A stretch of DNA of 64,000 nt from Acanthochlamys bracteata (taxonomy: Eukaryota > Streptophyta > Magnoliopsida > Pandanales > Velloziaceae), in NCBI GenBank assembly GCA_019914995.1, contig CM034143.1, positions 1,552,501 through 1,616,500 of the forward strand, read 5' to 3'. The notes below the pieces were generated by a model that worked only from the letters and a program-made list of their open reading frames with translations, was not told the origin of the DNA and did not search any database. Both the position numbers and the translations under genes were made by a program. Positions 51,424 through 64,000 of this stretch are shown here, one piece after another; position 1 is the stretch's first letter, and every line of letters starts with the position of its first letter.

Positions 51424-54400
51424 ATGGTCGTTGCTACTGAAATCAACACCACAAACTCCTTCCCCCAAAGCCCAAACCCTAATTTTCCTTCCATCTCCAA
51501 CACCACAAATATCGATGCGACGTGTAGCGGCGGTGTTGTCTCTCTCCGTCCATCCTTAAGCATAACTTCCTCCTACGACAGCGAAGAGAGCGGCGCTGGA
51601 GGAAATGGAACTGGAATCCTTCACAAGGTCTCTCTCCGTCTTTTCGATTCACTCGCTAAACTCAGCTTCTCATTCCGCAAGAAGTTTTGTTCTTCTGATT
51701 CAAAAGGAGGAGTTGGAGGAGAAATTTATGCACCACAGATTGGGTTATCTACTGATAATTTCTCTGTTGTGCATGATGTTGAGTCGAGGAACACGTTGCT
51801 CTGTGGATCGTTTGATTTAGGAAAGTTGGTTAACATCAGGGCTGTACATGATGTAAAGGTATTAGCTTTAGCTTTTACTTTCGCTTTTTTAGTTTTTCTG
51901 GAGGTAACATATATGCTGTGTTTATTTTTTTGGTACTTTGATTAGTTCCTTGGCTTCAGTGAGCTATTAGTTTTTCTTTTTTTTTTGGTAGTAACTTGAC
52001 AAAAAACTGCCACATGTTAGGGCTCTTTTCCAGACCATGCATTAAGTGGGGTTGGTTTAAATGAACCAGTTTGTTGTTTTGGTGATTGTGCTGCTGTTTT
52101 TATTCTTGCAGCTACTGTTGTTAGTGTTCTTGTTCCTGTTCTTGTTATGGAGTTGATGTGATGGGAAGATGATTCTAGTGGCCTTTGGTTTAATCCTAGT
52201 TTGTATAGTCTATTTCCTGCTAGTAGATTGAAGTAATCATTATGGCCATGCATCTATCAAAGACTTAACACAACTACATCAAATATCCGGAATTTTTATT
52301 TGGTATTGACCCCTGAATTCCTAATTGTAGCTTTTGATGCTTACAGATTGTAGCTAGACGGTTGAATATTTCTGTACTTCTCTCCAATTTTAGTTTTCTA
52401 ACAGTCTCTGCAATGTGGGTTGTATTTTAAACAGATGCAAAGGGGACTGCTTTCTATGGCGGCAAACCTGACCGATTCGTATAAACTTGAATTGACATCT
52501 GCCGTACCATCAGAAGGATTGGTGAGTCGTTTGAATTGTGACAGTAATCATATTAATCATTGGAAGACCAATGTTGACCAACTTTTGCAAGTTTTATGAT
52601 AAAGACTCTTGTATTCTATCAGTTTATGGATCCAAGTAATGTTATCCTATATTGTTCACATATTTCAAGTACATATTTCAAGTATATTGTTCACATATTG
52701 TTCACTCTTGTATGAATTACTTTGTTACTCATGTTTATCATAAATTACAAAAAGTAACTGACAATTAAATGTTGTGCAGCCAAAAGCAACTTTGAGTTTT
52801 CCTCTTGGTGAAGTTTCAGTGGAGGAAAGGGATGATGGAGAAGATAAGAGGGCTCTTTCAATCAGAGGTATCCTAAAAGCTCAACTTCTTAATGGAGTTT
52901 GTGCTGTGATATACAAGGATAATGACTTAAACCTAAGGTATTTGTTTAAGGTAACTACTGTTGCTTTTCTTTGTGATTCTATTTGCCCATGACATGATAT
53001 ATAGTTATGTAGGCAGCTTATTCTTGAAGCTCTTTTTTGTAGGATGAGCATATGACATTCATTCCCAGCATCTCGCTGCCATCAAACTCAATGTCCTTTG
53101 CATTTAAACGCCGCTTCAGTCCTTCGGATAAACTAAGGTGAAGAAGCTCTTTTCTTCTTCTGATTCTCCGTTGTCTTTTGTACCTTTCATGTTCATTTTG
53201 TTTTGTTCTTAACTATGCACACTCGATTTCCTTCTTTCACTTATGATAATCTTGAAGTTGTATAAGTCCCAGCATATCTAGTAAACATATCTTCACTTTT
53301 GGATGTCCTTCTTAAAAGAGTCCTCCCCAGTAAACATATTCTCACTTTTGAATGTCCTTAAAAGATTCCTCCCCCTTATTTTCTTACATCTGAGTACTAA
53401 TGAGGTTGCCAGATGAATGATCTAAAGATACTAAACTGATAAATAAGGATTTGACATTTGAGAGCACTTCAGGTGTTTTCAGCCTAAGTTGCTTTGGATT
53501 TGTGTAATCTTGTAGAGTAAGGTATTTGAACTTACTGGTTTAAATTATTGTTTAAATACTTGAAAGTTGCTTGTATCTAGAAGGATGACTTACATCTTTG
53601 CAAAGTAGCATATTATATAGCTTCACCTGTATATTAAATTATTAGGGCACTTTTCCATGTCATCTTGTACACACTGTTGAGTGAAAGATAAAACTGTTTG
53701 TTATTTATTTATTTAGTTATTGTTTATTTGATAGCCTTAGTTAGAGCTGTAACCTGAAGAAAACAAATTATTGCTTCAGAGGCAATTTACTTTCCTACTT
53801 AACTACGCTATTGGGATAATGGTACCGGTATGTTAGTTGGAAAGCCAATTTTGTGGTTTACACCTTTGTACGATGTACTTACATAATAAGTTTCATGCTT
53901 ATTTAATTCTGAATTGGTCTCAGTGTCATCGACCCTCCAAAATTTTTTATGAATATTCTCATCGGTTGAATATTATCACATACAGCTACTGGTATAAACT
54001 TGACTCTGATGAATGGAGTACAGTCTACAAGCGCACAATCGGTAAGGACCTCAAAGTGAAAACTGGCTATGACTCTGAGGTGCGAGTTGGATGGGCATCA
54101 CTCTGGGTAAGTCTTTCCCATCCAGTGGCAGTAAAGGAACTGAATATTCTGAAACCACACACAGAATATCTTGCTGGTAACCAAAAATATTCATATAATA
54201 AGAATGTGGCTAGTCCATGCATGCTGGTGACATTCCCAATATGAATATGCTACTTACTTGATCTGCTAGTATGAGTCTGACATAACTTAACTATTTTTGT
54301 ATTGTATAGATCACGCATATTCCTAATAAATAAGATCAATGAGGATCCAACTGGCAAATACAAGAGTTATAGCATGCAATCATTTCAGCTGGTTGCTGCA

Positions 54401-54701
54401 GTTCAACAAATTTTATGAACATTTTTGGATTCCAGATTTTTCAAAGCATATTTTGACTTTTGTTTAGTCCTTTATGACTAGTATACTGTGATACCTGTTA
54501 ACTGCTATGGTTTTTTATGAGATTGCTTCCAACTTAATTATTGACTTTAAAAGTTGCTATGTAAATTAGGTTGGCAATGAGGATGGCAAAGTGAAAACTG
54601 TGCCTATGAAGATGAAATTACAACTCATGCTCCAAGTCCCACAAGATGATATTAGAAATCCTGCCTTAATGTTCAGAGTGAAGAAAAGATGGGAGTTTTA
54701 A
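51424..54701 (+). CDS. OEP37: Chloroplast outer envelope pore protein 37
   Basis: OEP37 is a beta-barrel channel of the chloroplast outer envelope selective for cations and peptides. Six exons are in phase: 51424-51858, 52435-52521, 52780-52950, 53043-53137, 53986-54106 and 54570-54701, giving 346 residues. The N-terminus is Ser/Asn/Pro-rich. The recognisable family stretches are LRLFDSLAKLSFSFRKKF, KATLSFPLGEVSVEERDD, GVCAVIYKDNDLNLRYLFK, FIPSISLPSNSMSFAFKRRF, YDSEVRVGWASLW and the ending ALMFRVKKRWEF, which is almost at the family terminus. The ATG lies just after a (CT)n leader. No damage is seen. It is convergent with the STR4A gene about 1 kb away. Confidence 0.9.
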
Positions 54702-55720
54702 CTTCAAATATGTTTTGCTACTATTTCCTTTGCCTTCTGGCATTGATATGAAATATCTCCATTGCGCCAATCACTTCCTGTAATGTATATCCTCAAAAGC
54801 TGAAGCTGTTTAGTTAGTTTTCCTTTGATTGAGCTGGTAATATATGATATGATTTACTCAACGGAAATGTGCTTGTATGGTGTGCTCATAGCTAAGTTCT
54901 AAGCATAATTTTTGTATGTTTTTTGTCTCATTTTAGCTTTGGTTATGAAAGCCTGTTGTGATGCAGCACTTGAACGTTGTCCACCAATGAAATTAACTTA
55001 CTAAATGTTATCAGGTCATTTTATTTTTGTTGAAAAGAACTCCTTGCTAAAACATAAAATAACTTCTGTTTGAATCAACAAGAACAATGCTACAATCACC
55101 AGTTCTTTTATAATAGAGAATTTTCAGCTCAAACAATGCCTGTTCCTCAGGGTAACAACAAAGAAGAAAAATTGATTTCTGTTTCAGTAATGTTTCTTAT
55201 GCCGCTGTCTAAAATCGCCTAGAGTTGGAGACAATGTTCAGCTTGTTAAACAGCTCAACTATGCCTGTTCGTCTGGTAATGACAACAAAGACTAACTGGA
55301 AAAGCGATCTCAAAACTAGCAAGGCTCTGTTGTTCTGCTGTCGATACATAACCGTATTTTACGATAAGGCAGCAAGCTTGAAAGATGTAGTCAGATGGAG
55401 ATGAGAAGGAAGAAGTTTCCAATCTGAGAAACACATCGATGTATTAACCATAAGTAGAGAAGTGAGAATGTTCCATCTCTAGAAACAGTCTATCAAGCAA
55501 CTTAATATCAATCATTCATTACTATGATTTTTAAAGTAAATGCTCTAAACAAAGGTAACACATTCGGTTGGATGCATATGATGATGAAATCATGCTAATT
55601 CCTCATTATCATATAAAGCAAGAATATTTTCTTCAAACAAAATCTAAACAAAAACTAAAGGTGGAAGGATGTAAAATTCATACATTTGGGATATAAGCAA
55701 TTGGTCGTTGCAGAGCAGGT
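54702..55720. other. Convergent OEP37/STR4A 3' region
   Basis: This 1 kb must hold the 3' untranslated ends of two convergent genes. It contains no supported coding sequence and no repeat that I recognise. Confidence 0.5.
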
Positions 55721-57471
55721 TCATTCAGAATTTGGAGTTACTGTAGGCTTCGGGAAACCATTCAGGTTCAAGCTGTCCCCCTCATCCACACCACGATTTG
55801 AGTTTTCAGTCCGTTGTCCATTAACACCACACTTGGATAGTTGTTTCCTCTTTGGAAATACATGAACAGAAGGTGGAAGAAAGGTTTCTTGAATTGCCTG
55901 AAGATAGGAGAGGACTCGTATTACCTTTGCAGTTTTGCTCATTAACAAGGTACGCCATCATGCTTGACAAATATTGACATGATAGCTATGATTCGTATCA
56001 TCAAAAGTGTATGCCCATTCTGTTCTTACTACAGATGCAAATTTTACAGGATGTTAAGAATGACCAACTTAAGGTACCTGCCAACCTTCCTTGCCTCTAA
56101 GGCCACCTTTGATCGCATAAGCCTCCTTAAAACCGTTGTTGTACAGTAGTTCTGCTACTCGCAAGGAATCACCATCGAAGCTACCTTGTCAGTAGGGAGT
56201 TAAAGTTAGAGGTCATGACAGAGAAACCAAACGTCAGAAATACTGATTAGATTTGTGAAGTTGCAAAATGAAATGTATTTCATGTGCAAGAACTAATCAA
56301 ATCATTTACATCGAACAACTTCACTTTTAATTATTTTTGATGGATTGAAACATGGGAGCCTTGCAAGCACAGAATATCTACTTAGCCAATGCATAGTTGG
56401 TCTAACTTGAGCATTCTTTGTGAGATCACTTCTCAACTTAAGTATGACATGCATAAGAACTTGTGAAAAAAAAATGAAAATCTAAACGGCATTCCATCTG
56501 AATAAATATATTAATTCTTGGTTATCCTACAAATGCATGAACAAAATTCCCATGCTGTGGAGTTTTTCTATGCAACGTTGCAGATTCTTGGTAGGATAGA
56601 TAAGAAACATCTGGTTCCTCAAATTTGATTTCAACATTACAGCTTCATAGAAAACTTTTGCAGCTATCTTTTGCATTTAATAATAAAGAATTTGTGTATG
56701 TGCAGCAAACTCAAAACTGCCACCATCATTATGACCAATAAAAACTCACTTATCTAGGACACAGATGATAGTATCTGCGGGTTCTTGGAAAAACTTCTTC
56801 ACTTCATTCACAAACCTCTCCTCATATCCCTCAATGAATTCCAACTGAACAGCACTCTTACTCAAAATCTTCAGATTGGGTGAATCCATAAATGCCACGC
56901 TCTTGTCTTTCCTGATATCCAACAGTTGGCAATTGGGCAAATCTCTCAGCTTCCGAAATGCGTCAATCGCTGGTATGGACTTATACTTTTTTAGATACTC
57001 CTGGGTCAGTGGTATAACAACAAGCCAGATGAACGCGCATCCGGCAACAAAGAACGGGTTCTGGTTGAAGAAATCATCAATAGAAACAAGAATAGCTTCA
57101 ACGTTAATCTTTGATGATGAAATTTGCTCAGTTTCAACCGCAAGAGAAGGTAAGGAGATAGAGAGTAGTGGAGCTACAGTGGTGAGAAAAAGAGGATTTT
57201 TTACTACAGAAACTTGGTATTGAAGGAAAGATTCAATCTTTTGTCCCAGATTATGGTTTTGAAGAGAGTTTGATATCTGGGCAAGGATTGGTTTGTGAGA
57301 AAAAGAAGGTTTTTTAGATGAACAAGTACGGGCATGGGGATTCTTGAATTCGGCAAACGGGGAATGGAGTGATGCTGCAATCTTCGGGTTGCCAAACTTG
57401 TTCTGGGAAGAAACTGAAGGATTCGTGGTTGGTAATCTTTGGATGGAAGAATGTTTTGGAATGGCAGACAT
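55721..57471 (-). CDS. STR4A: Rhodanese-like domain-containing protein 4A, chloroplastic
   Basis: STR4A-type proteins are plastid proteins with a degenerate rhodanese (sulfurtransferase) fold; the role is unclear. Three exons are in phase: 56750-57471, 56078-56180 and 55721-55897, giving 333 residues. The N-terminus is Ser/Pro/Asn-rich, fitting a transit peptide, and a membrane segment follows at about residues 142-158 (PFFVAGCAFIWLVVIPLT). The rhodanese part has NCQLLDIRKDKSVAFMDSPN, IICVLDNFDGDSLRVAELLY and GFKEAYAIKGGLRGKEGWQ. The position of the usual catalytic Cys is occupied by the Asp/Asn of VLDNFDG, so it is probably not an active sulfurtransferase. The tail is Asn/Gly-rich and poorly conserved. 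Confidence 0.88.
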
Positions 57472-58306
57472 CGTTAAGAAGAGAACAAGGGAAGCAGAGA
57501 GCTTGTTGCAGTTGGTGCTTTGGTTTGGAGGGAAGGGAATCGAATCTTATCTAGCTAAGCTTGGTGATATAGTACTCACATAGCAGGCCCAAGCCCAGGT
57601 CCACTCTTTGGCCCAAACATAAGACAGGCCCAAGAACTTACGTGATCCGTAAGTCTAGCAAAATTAGATGGGCCCAATATCAGTTTAGGTAATGGGCGAG
57701 TTTACTTCAGCATTAAATTCAATTTTTTAAAAATGAATTTGTAATAGATAAATGTAGAATTTAAATTTTTTTATATTAAAAGTGAGTTCAAAATGTTTTA
57801 GTTTTAAAATTTAAATTTTAAAAGTAAATTTTTAACGAAAAAATATAGTTTAAATTATGGGTTTACTGTGAGTTGAAAATTAAAGTAAAATAAAATGTAA
57901 GTAAACAAACCATATGTTTTAATTGGTAAAAAATGAGTTTTATAAAACTGAATTTGGTAAGAAATAGATTTGAAATTCGATGTAAACTGAAAAAAAAAAC
58001 AAATTCAAACTAAAAATCTGAAAATGAGTTAGATGCAAGGTGCAATTGAAACACAGCCTTATTAATGCTTCTAACTGCCACCTCTATCATGCCTGATCTA
58101 CGGAAACATTGAAAAATTTTTCATAGACGGTTCTTGCACTTTACTTTAGAGCTGAAAAAGAATTAAGAAGTTCAATATATTCTTTTATTTACCTCGAGAG
58201 CAAAAGGAGAAGAACACAATGTTGTAACAAATTCTGGACAACAGGAAATTTCCCGGGGTATACTTTCTATCTATGTAAAACTATGTATTCCTGAAGTTCT
58301 CCTTCC
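57472..58306. other. Intergenic, STR4A promoter and AT-rich block
   Basis: The first 120 bases upstream of STR4A hold its leader. Bases 57720-58040 are AT-rich with element-like repetition (ATGAGTTTTATAAAACTGAA and related). The rest is the 3' region of the next - strand gene. No gene was seen. Confidence 0.45.
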
Positions 58307-61300
58307 TCACAGTGGAGATCGGTAGGGAAGCCGCATCCACCTTCCCAGCATCTCCTTACCCTGAAAAGTTGCAGTTAAACGTAATTTCATTGTCCAAAAC
58401 ATCGATATGTAACTAGTGTAAGCAATACCCTTAAAAGAAAACAGAAAGACCCTTGGAGAAGCTCTAGTAAACTATGTTTTCAAAGTATACTCAAACATGA
58501 ATAAAATATTTTGACATAGAAATATACAATTTTGCGGAATTCAATTATAGGTGCAATTACCTTACTGAGGAATATGAATACCTTATAAGGGCGCAGCGAA
58601 GAAGCATGTTGTTAAACAAAGCCAGGCATACAGTTACTTACAGACGCAAATTTGTTTAGAATGCATGCCATTCTGGCCAGCTAAAATTACTTAGAACAAA
58701 AAGGTGAAGGTCATACTCTGCGTGGCTTAATTGCAAGCGCATTATCTTCGACAATGAGAGCCTTGAAACCTAGAGGATGCAGTACATTCTGATAGCTGCA
58801 AACGTGCAATGCAATATTAATAGCTAGTTAGTCAAACATTTCCTGCAGCACTATTGCACATTTATAAAACAATGAAATTTCTAAATTTTCAGAGAAAATT
58901 AACCATAGCAGACTCACTCAGCCAGTGAGTTGTTGTACGGTGGGCCTCCATCCTGATCATTAATCTGCCAGACATGTTTTTTCCTTTAGTAATCAGAATA
59001 ATAGTATTTCATCTGACTAGTAATGAAATCACCATCTTACTATATCGTATCCCTAAGACAAGCTTAAAACTTCAATGAAACAAAAAATTACATTACTAAC
59101 ACGAAATAACTAGAATTGGTTTTTTGGCTTGTATATGTTGTTCTATAAATGCAAGATTTTGAATAAAGAAAACAATGCAGATTTCTCCAAGTAATTAAAT
59201 CATCGAGACAACATTCGTGTATAGTTGTGAGGCAGTATAATTAGGTCCTAGAAGCAAGACATCACAGGTTCGTGTATAGCTGAACCTGTGATGTGAACAT
59301 ATGTATAAGCAGAACTCGGAGTTTTTCTTTTTTTTTTTTTGTAAAATGTAACATCGAACAAGTTACTTGTACATAATACTCATTAAAACTTATGCATGCA
59401 TAATTATATGAAAAAAAAATTTCTAAGATCCTGGATAAATTTCCTTGGAAAATGCCTTTCCTTTCCTTTAAAGTGCTTCTTTTGCACTACATTGTAGTGC
59501 AAAACCACATGGAATCTCTTAAGCTAATGAAGATAATGAGCTGTTTTAAAGACATGAATGCATACAGAAAACATTCTTTTTCAAGCATGCCAGGTATCTT
59601 TAACAAGGAACAGATTCTGACCAGATAAATCAGCGTTATTAGTTCTCCATCTGGCCTTAGAAGTTCACTGGCTTTCTTTGCCCATGCTGGTCTCAACAAA
59701 GGATCAATAGCACAAAAGAACCTGCATATCAGTTCCAAGTAATGAGTCTCTTAGCCTACATGTAATTGTGAAAAACTAGAAGAAGAGAAAAAAGGAAGAA
59801 GGAAACCATGTACTTACGTGTAATCAAAGATCACATCAAATAGCTCATTTGGCTGCCAAGTGAAGAAGTCCTCCAACAAGAAAGTAAAGAAAGTTGCATT
59901 TGGAAAAGAAGCAGACCACTGGTTGACCAAGAAGTGAAGGTCAGTAAAATTAAACAGCCAGTAAGAAAAGCATCATATCTATTACATCTCAAAAAGTAGA
60001 TGCAGAAATGAAGTTCATAAAATCCATACTTTCTTGGGCGTAATATGTAATCTTTTCTCAAAAAATATTCATTAAGAAATTTGCTAGTACCTGGTTATTA
60101 TCTGATTATTGCTCAAAACCAACTCGCATAAAGACTTCTAAATCAGATCCTTCTTCCTTAAGCTATGGTTCTCCCATGTCCCTTTCTGTGAATATTTGGC
60201 AAACCAATAGTTTGTTCTTAATTCAATTATGTTTGTAACTGTTACATACAAAATGGCTTTGTTCTCTTTGAGAATAATTCATCTAAAAGAAAGGGAAGAG
60301 AGAGAAGAAAGCATAGAAAAGGACATGAAATCCATAGACAAGTTACATGTGAGGTGGATATGATTTTTTTTTTTTCTAGCAAATTATACTGCATCCTTCG
60401 GTAAACCAGATTGTAACTGCATCCTTCACTAAACTGACCTCCTTGGCTTTCTTAATGGCACTTTTTGATATCTCCAAGCCTACAACATAACGCTCAGGTC
60501 CAGCCATTGCAACGACATCATAGCCCTGTCGTGCATGCAAGTCAATAAACAAATTGGTATAAGAAAATCCGGCTAAAAATATCTTGAAAACAAGATTGAA
60601 GATTTACAAATAAAGTAGGAATGCGCAACAAAAATGAATTTAAGAATCTCATAAAATATTTGATCTGAGACCGAACTCTTGAAAGAGTTTTGATGGATCG
60701 GACAGCGTAAAGTGCTAGTCTACCAATTATACCTAGTAGCAACTTTTAATGGTGGGATTTTAATTTTGTCATTCACAAACCAGTTATATCAGTTTTAAGC
60801 GATTCTAGATTAAGTCTAGCCAACAGTGCTAGTAGAAAACCGCATGGTAAAGAAAACTACTTAAAACTATTGAACACAAAATATTTAGTGTAAGACAAAA
60901 TAAAACCATATATTCCATACGTCTACACACATTTTGTTTATTTTTTCTTCCATAATAAATTACTAGATCAATATCAAATTTCTGTTTTGTTCAGTAGTGT
61001 CAACTCAAAGAACATAGCAACATTAAGCTGTGAGCCAACATTTTTCAAGTCAAATAGAAACAGCTAACTAGAAGTTACTTCTACATGTGCCAAATCAAGA
61101 CCAGCTTAATGAGAATAACTGAATAATATATCTGCTTCTAGTAAACTCCGTAAATTGTGAAGGATGTTGCAAACATCACGGTTAGCAAACCTACAGTGCC
61201 ACATCCTGGAACCAAAATCCTGCCTTTTGGGAGGCTTCCTGTCTTTACTAGATGTTCAACTGCAGGCGTTGGCTGCCCCAAGTCCCATGGTGTTACTCCT

Positions 61301-62195
61301 TCCTCCCAGCATTTCTCCCAGCCACCTATTTTCACAACAAAAACCATGACAGGCAACAAGTGCAGAGTTTAACTTCTTTTGACAATCACTTTCAAAATCT
61401 TTTATAACTGATAAATATGTTTCCAGTGAAGTTTTTACAACAACTTCCAGCACAAAGAAAATTTACCTAATTGCTTAAGCATGTCAAGCTCATACCGAAC
61501 AACAAACTGCCACTCCATTGCACCAAAAACTTTAATAAATCAGTGACTACTTATGGTAAAGATAAAAACTAAACATCAATCATTTAAGTAAAGTAATTGT
61601 TTCTTCTTCTAATCGTCATTCCAACTTTTATGCAAAAAGATTGATGTCTATCTATACATATTAGATACACACTACTTGTACCAAACCGCTTCTCAAAAAA
61701 AAAAAAAAAAAAAGATGAAGCGCCTTGTACTAAACCTTCCTAGTTTTCGACGATATTGATTCACAACTGATCATACGACTACATCTCATTCCAACAAAAT
61801 TGCCAATCGGAACAAAACAAATTGAACTTAAGAGAAAAAAAAAAAGCGCGAAAGAAACAGGCAATCAAACCAGATACCCCTAATCCAATTCCCTAATCAG
61901 AATATTGATATTTACCTGAGGCATCTTTGCTAACAACTTCCCGGAGTTTGGCGACCTTAGGATTCGAACCTGGGTCACTACGCCTCAACTGCTGTTCGAC
62001 GGCTTCGTCTGACATCCTTGCGGCCGCCGGAAATCGATACCTGTTGCAGAATCGATTAAGAAAATCAGAAGATTTTCTGCAGCAACTCGGCAAAAGAATT
62101 GAGCGAAACCGTTGATGAACTGCAACAGCAGTGACAGCAGCAACGATCATGAAGGAATAACAACTACCGGTTTCTTGCTTCCCGCAATCCTCCAA
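58307..62195 (-). CDS. HOL-type thiol/halide methyltransferase (SAM-dependent)
   Basis: HOL/TMT enzymes use S-adenosylmethionine to methylate thiocyanate, bisulfide and halides, releasing methyl halides. Eight exons are in phase: 61916-62195, 61195-61325, 60439-60525, 59818-59918, 59622-59721, 58918-58964, 58717-58795 and 58307-58360, giving 292 residues. The SAM-binding motif I is [14 protein letters not shown]. The family motifs [37 protein letters not shown] and [23 protein letters not shown] are all present, and the C-terminus is GKEMLGRW. The first ATG gives a 60-residue N-terminal extension with a hydrophobic segment ([13 protein letters not shown]) and Arg-rich stretch. The internal Met at residue 61 ([12 protein letters not shown]) would give about 232 residues, the usual cytosolic length. 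Which start is used cannot be decided from sequence alone. Confidence 0.9.
59259..59294. repeat. Perfect 13 bp inverted repeat in methyltransferase intron 5
   Basis: ACATCACAGGTTC (59259-59271) and its exact complement (59282-59294) surround a 10-base spacer. Part of the spacer (GTGTATAG) also occurs just upstream at about 59217-59224, so the hairpin may have arisen by an inverted local duplication. Confidence 0.7.
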
Positions 62196-64000
62196 AGGTT
62201 TTCAGGGAATGGAAAATGTATATTTTGAAACTTCTACAGTCCTGTTTTGCGAATTACAAGCTTCATAGGATGGTTTCGTAATTAAAATAAACTCTATATT
62301 GTATATGATAAAGACATTCAATTATCACAACAAAATATGCTACTTCTAATTCTTTCTTTAAAAAAAATTTATTTCGTAGGTAAATGATGTTTATACTTAA
62401 TTGAATGCCCACGTGGTGGGTTATGTTAATTATCTCTTTTAATTAGTTTATATTATTAAGAAAAACCTACATACATATATCATATAATTTTTCCTTATAA
62501 AACTTTCTTAGCAACAAATAATAATATCAAACACTAAAAAATATTTAACTATTTTTCTTAGGGAACGTTTAATATGCTTAAAATAAAAAAAAAAATCTAA
62601 AATAAAATTATTTTAAAATATTCAAGATAAATTGATTTTTAATTTAAAAAATATACATGTAAAAATTATATGACATACAATTTATATATACTTTACATTT
62701 TTCAAAAAATTTTAAATATTATAAACAATTTGTTAAAAAATATAATTTATTTTAAAATAAAAAATAGTGTTAAATACTGTCTTACACTCGCTTAGTTTTA
62801 CATAAATGGCTTCATAATGAATTTTGAGGTTAATATCTAATGGTTAATATAACAAACAGCAATTTCTTACATCCTAGTGAACTTACAAAAGTGTTTTAGC
62901 ATCCCTTCCGAATTTTCATTAAGTCATATTTCTATTTGGTTAGCAATTTTCAAAACATGGCTATTTGATTGCAGGTACAATTTTGTATAGCTGTTACACA
63001 CGCTTCTCATTCTCACACTTATCAATCCTTCCAGCAATCAAAGCAGAGGAACAAAATCGAAGTACAGAACATATAATACTCCCAAACTGCTTGGAAAACG
63101 AACATTCCAGTCATGATATTTCGTGGTCACATCCTCTCCCACAGCCTGCTGCATACTTCGAAGCTAGAAACTGATGGATCAAACTCGAACATGTGAGCTT
63201 TCCTTCTGTTTTTATCTACAATATCTGGGATTTGATGTTAAAGTTAATTTGTGATGAAATTTATGAAATCAAAGAGAATGAAGAGTTGCACATAAATGGC
63301 TTAATTGAGATGGACTCAGTAAGTAAGCTACGAAAAAGGATACAGCCTGAGATTCTTGGTTGATCATCTAAATTTGGAATAATATTCGTCACAGATGCAC
63401 ACATTGAGAGTAAATCTCTGCAACATAAGAGGTACAGAATGGTCACAGAAGAAACACAATGCATAGAGTAGAAAAACTTTCAGAAGCTAGGACTGAAAAG
63501 TATAAGAGTGCATGTAAGGGAAAAAGTCGTGCAAGTCAAGTTGCAAAATGAACTTGAAGTTCTTCTTAAGACTAAAGGTTAATACTTCTCTTAAACTCCA
63601 AAATGTCTAATAGCTTAATAAAAATGATGATGAATTGGGATGTCCAAGATTTTGTTTTGAGCATACTATAGCATTTGTTATATATGAACAAGCCACCTTC
63701 CTGCAGAAGTTCAGGTTATAATCTCCTATAAGGCCATAACATGAATACTTCTTAAAACAAACACCGGTCTTGTTAATATATGGGCCAGCACAAAAGTCAA
63801 TTGCAGTGGTCATGAACCTACACAAAGTCCCAGAAGCTTAGGTGTGCCTCCTTTCCCTATCAGGCTTTAGACCACTCAATCACAGTGAAAAACTGACACT
63901 TACGAATCATTTTAACTATATACATATCACAGAGCTTTCAATGCATGAGTCAATCTTAGGGAGTGAAAAGAATTACATATTCTGAATATACCACTCTATA
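62196..64000. other. Right-end region, no gene recognised
   Basis: This holds the methyltransferase promoter at 62196-62300, then an AT-rich element-like block at 62560-62775 whose left edge GGGAACGTTTAATATGC matches the AAACG-type edges of other AT-rich elements. Bases 62800-64000 have only short open frames (for example 62965-63174 on +) with no recognised similarity. They may be the untranslated or intronic part of a gene lying beyond the window. Confidence 0.45.

Noticed and set aside
60660..60745. Short structured-looking stretch checked as a tRNA
   Set aside because: No acceptor stem, anticodon arm or box B; it is ordinary intron sequence.
61440..61520. Possible extra exon reading [15 protein letters not shown] before the second methyltransferase exon
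   Set aside because: The family joins exon 1 directly to GGWEKCW in phase; including this piece would insert residues that no homologue is known to have.

Overview
This 64 kb window is nuclear DNA from a plant, very probably a eudicot. It is AT-rich, every long gene is split by short GT-AG introns, and the products include chloroplast and mitochondrial proteins found only in plants (an outer-envelope pore, a rhodanese-like 4A protein, an MRL7/SVR4-like plastid protein). I could not place it to genus. Gene models were built by hand: exons were joined where reading phase, splice sites and family similarity agreed. All product names rest on recognising protein families by eye.

Left part (1-31.9 kb). 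On the + strand lies RIO2 (ribosome-biogenesis kinase; its 5' end is outside the window), with an intact-looking 851 bp hAT-type element in one intron. A decayed RPA-interacting-protein gene follows on the - strand, then about 5 kb of non-coding, partly retroelement-like DNA. Next come an MRL7/SVR4-like plastid gene (-), a 531 bp TRIM retroelement, a small proline/alanine-rich membrane protein (+) and a cytosolic tryptophanyl-tRNA synthetase gene (+). The four recognisable conserved genes here all carry lesions: a splice-donor change and a 1-base loss in RIO2, nonsense codons in the RIP zinc finger, a 7-base loss in MRL7, and one insertion, one deletion and one nonsense codon in TrpRS.

Right part (31.9-62.2 kb). 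Six conserved genes reconstruct with every exon in phase: ITPK4-like inositol-phosphate kinase (+), RNA polymerase III subunit RPC4 (-), mitochondrial DegP10-type protease (-), chloroplast outer-envelope pore OEP37 (+), rhodanese-like 4A (-) and a HOL-type thiol/halide methyltransferase (-). Their arrangement (convergent ITPK4/RPC4 and OEP37/STR4A, divergent DEGP10/OEP37) is ordinary plant gene order. They are not an operon and share no evident pathway beyond several being organellar.

Repeats: three copies of one hAT family at different stages of decay, a TRIM with 120 bp terminal repeats, many AT-rich dispersed elements, a 97 bp tandem duplication, a perfect 36 bp tandem duplication and several perfect short hairpins. 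I found no CRISPR array, no convincing tRNA or rRNA gene and no credible novel multi-gene system. The most useful observations are the contrast between broken genes on the left and intact genes on the right, and the well-resolved small transposable elements.
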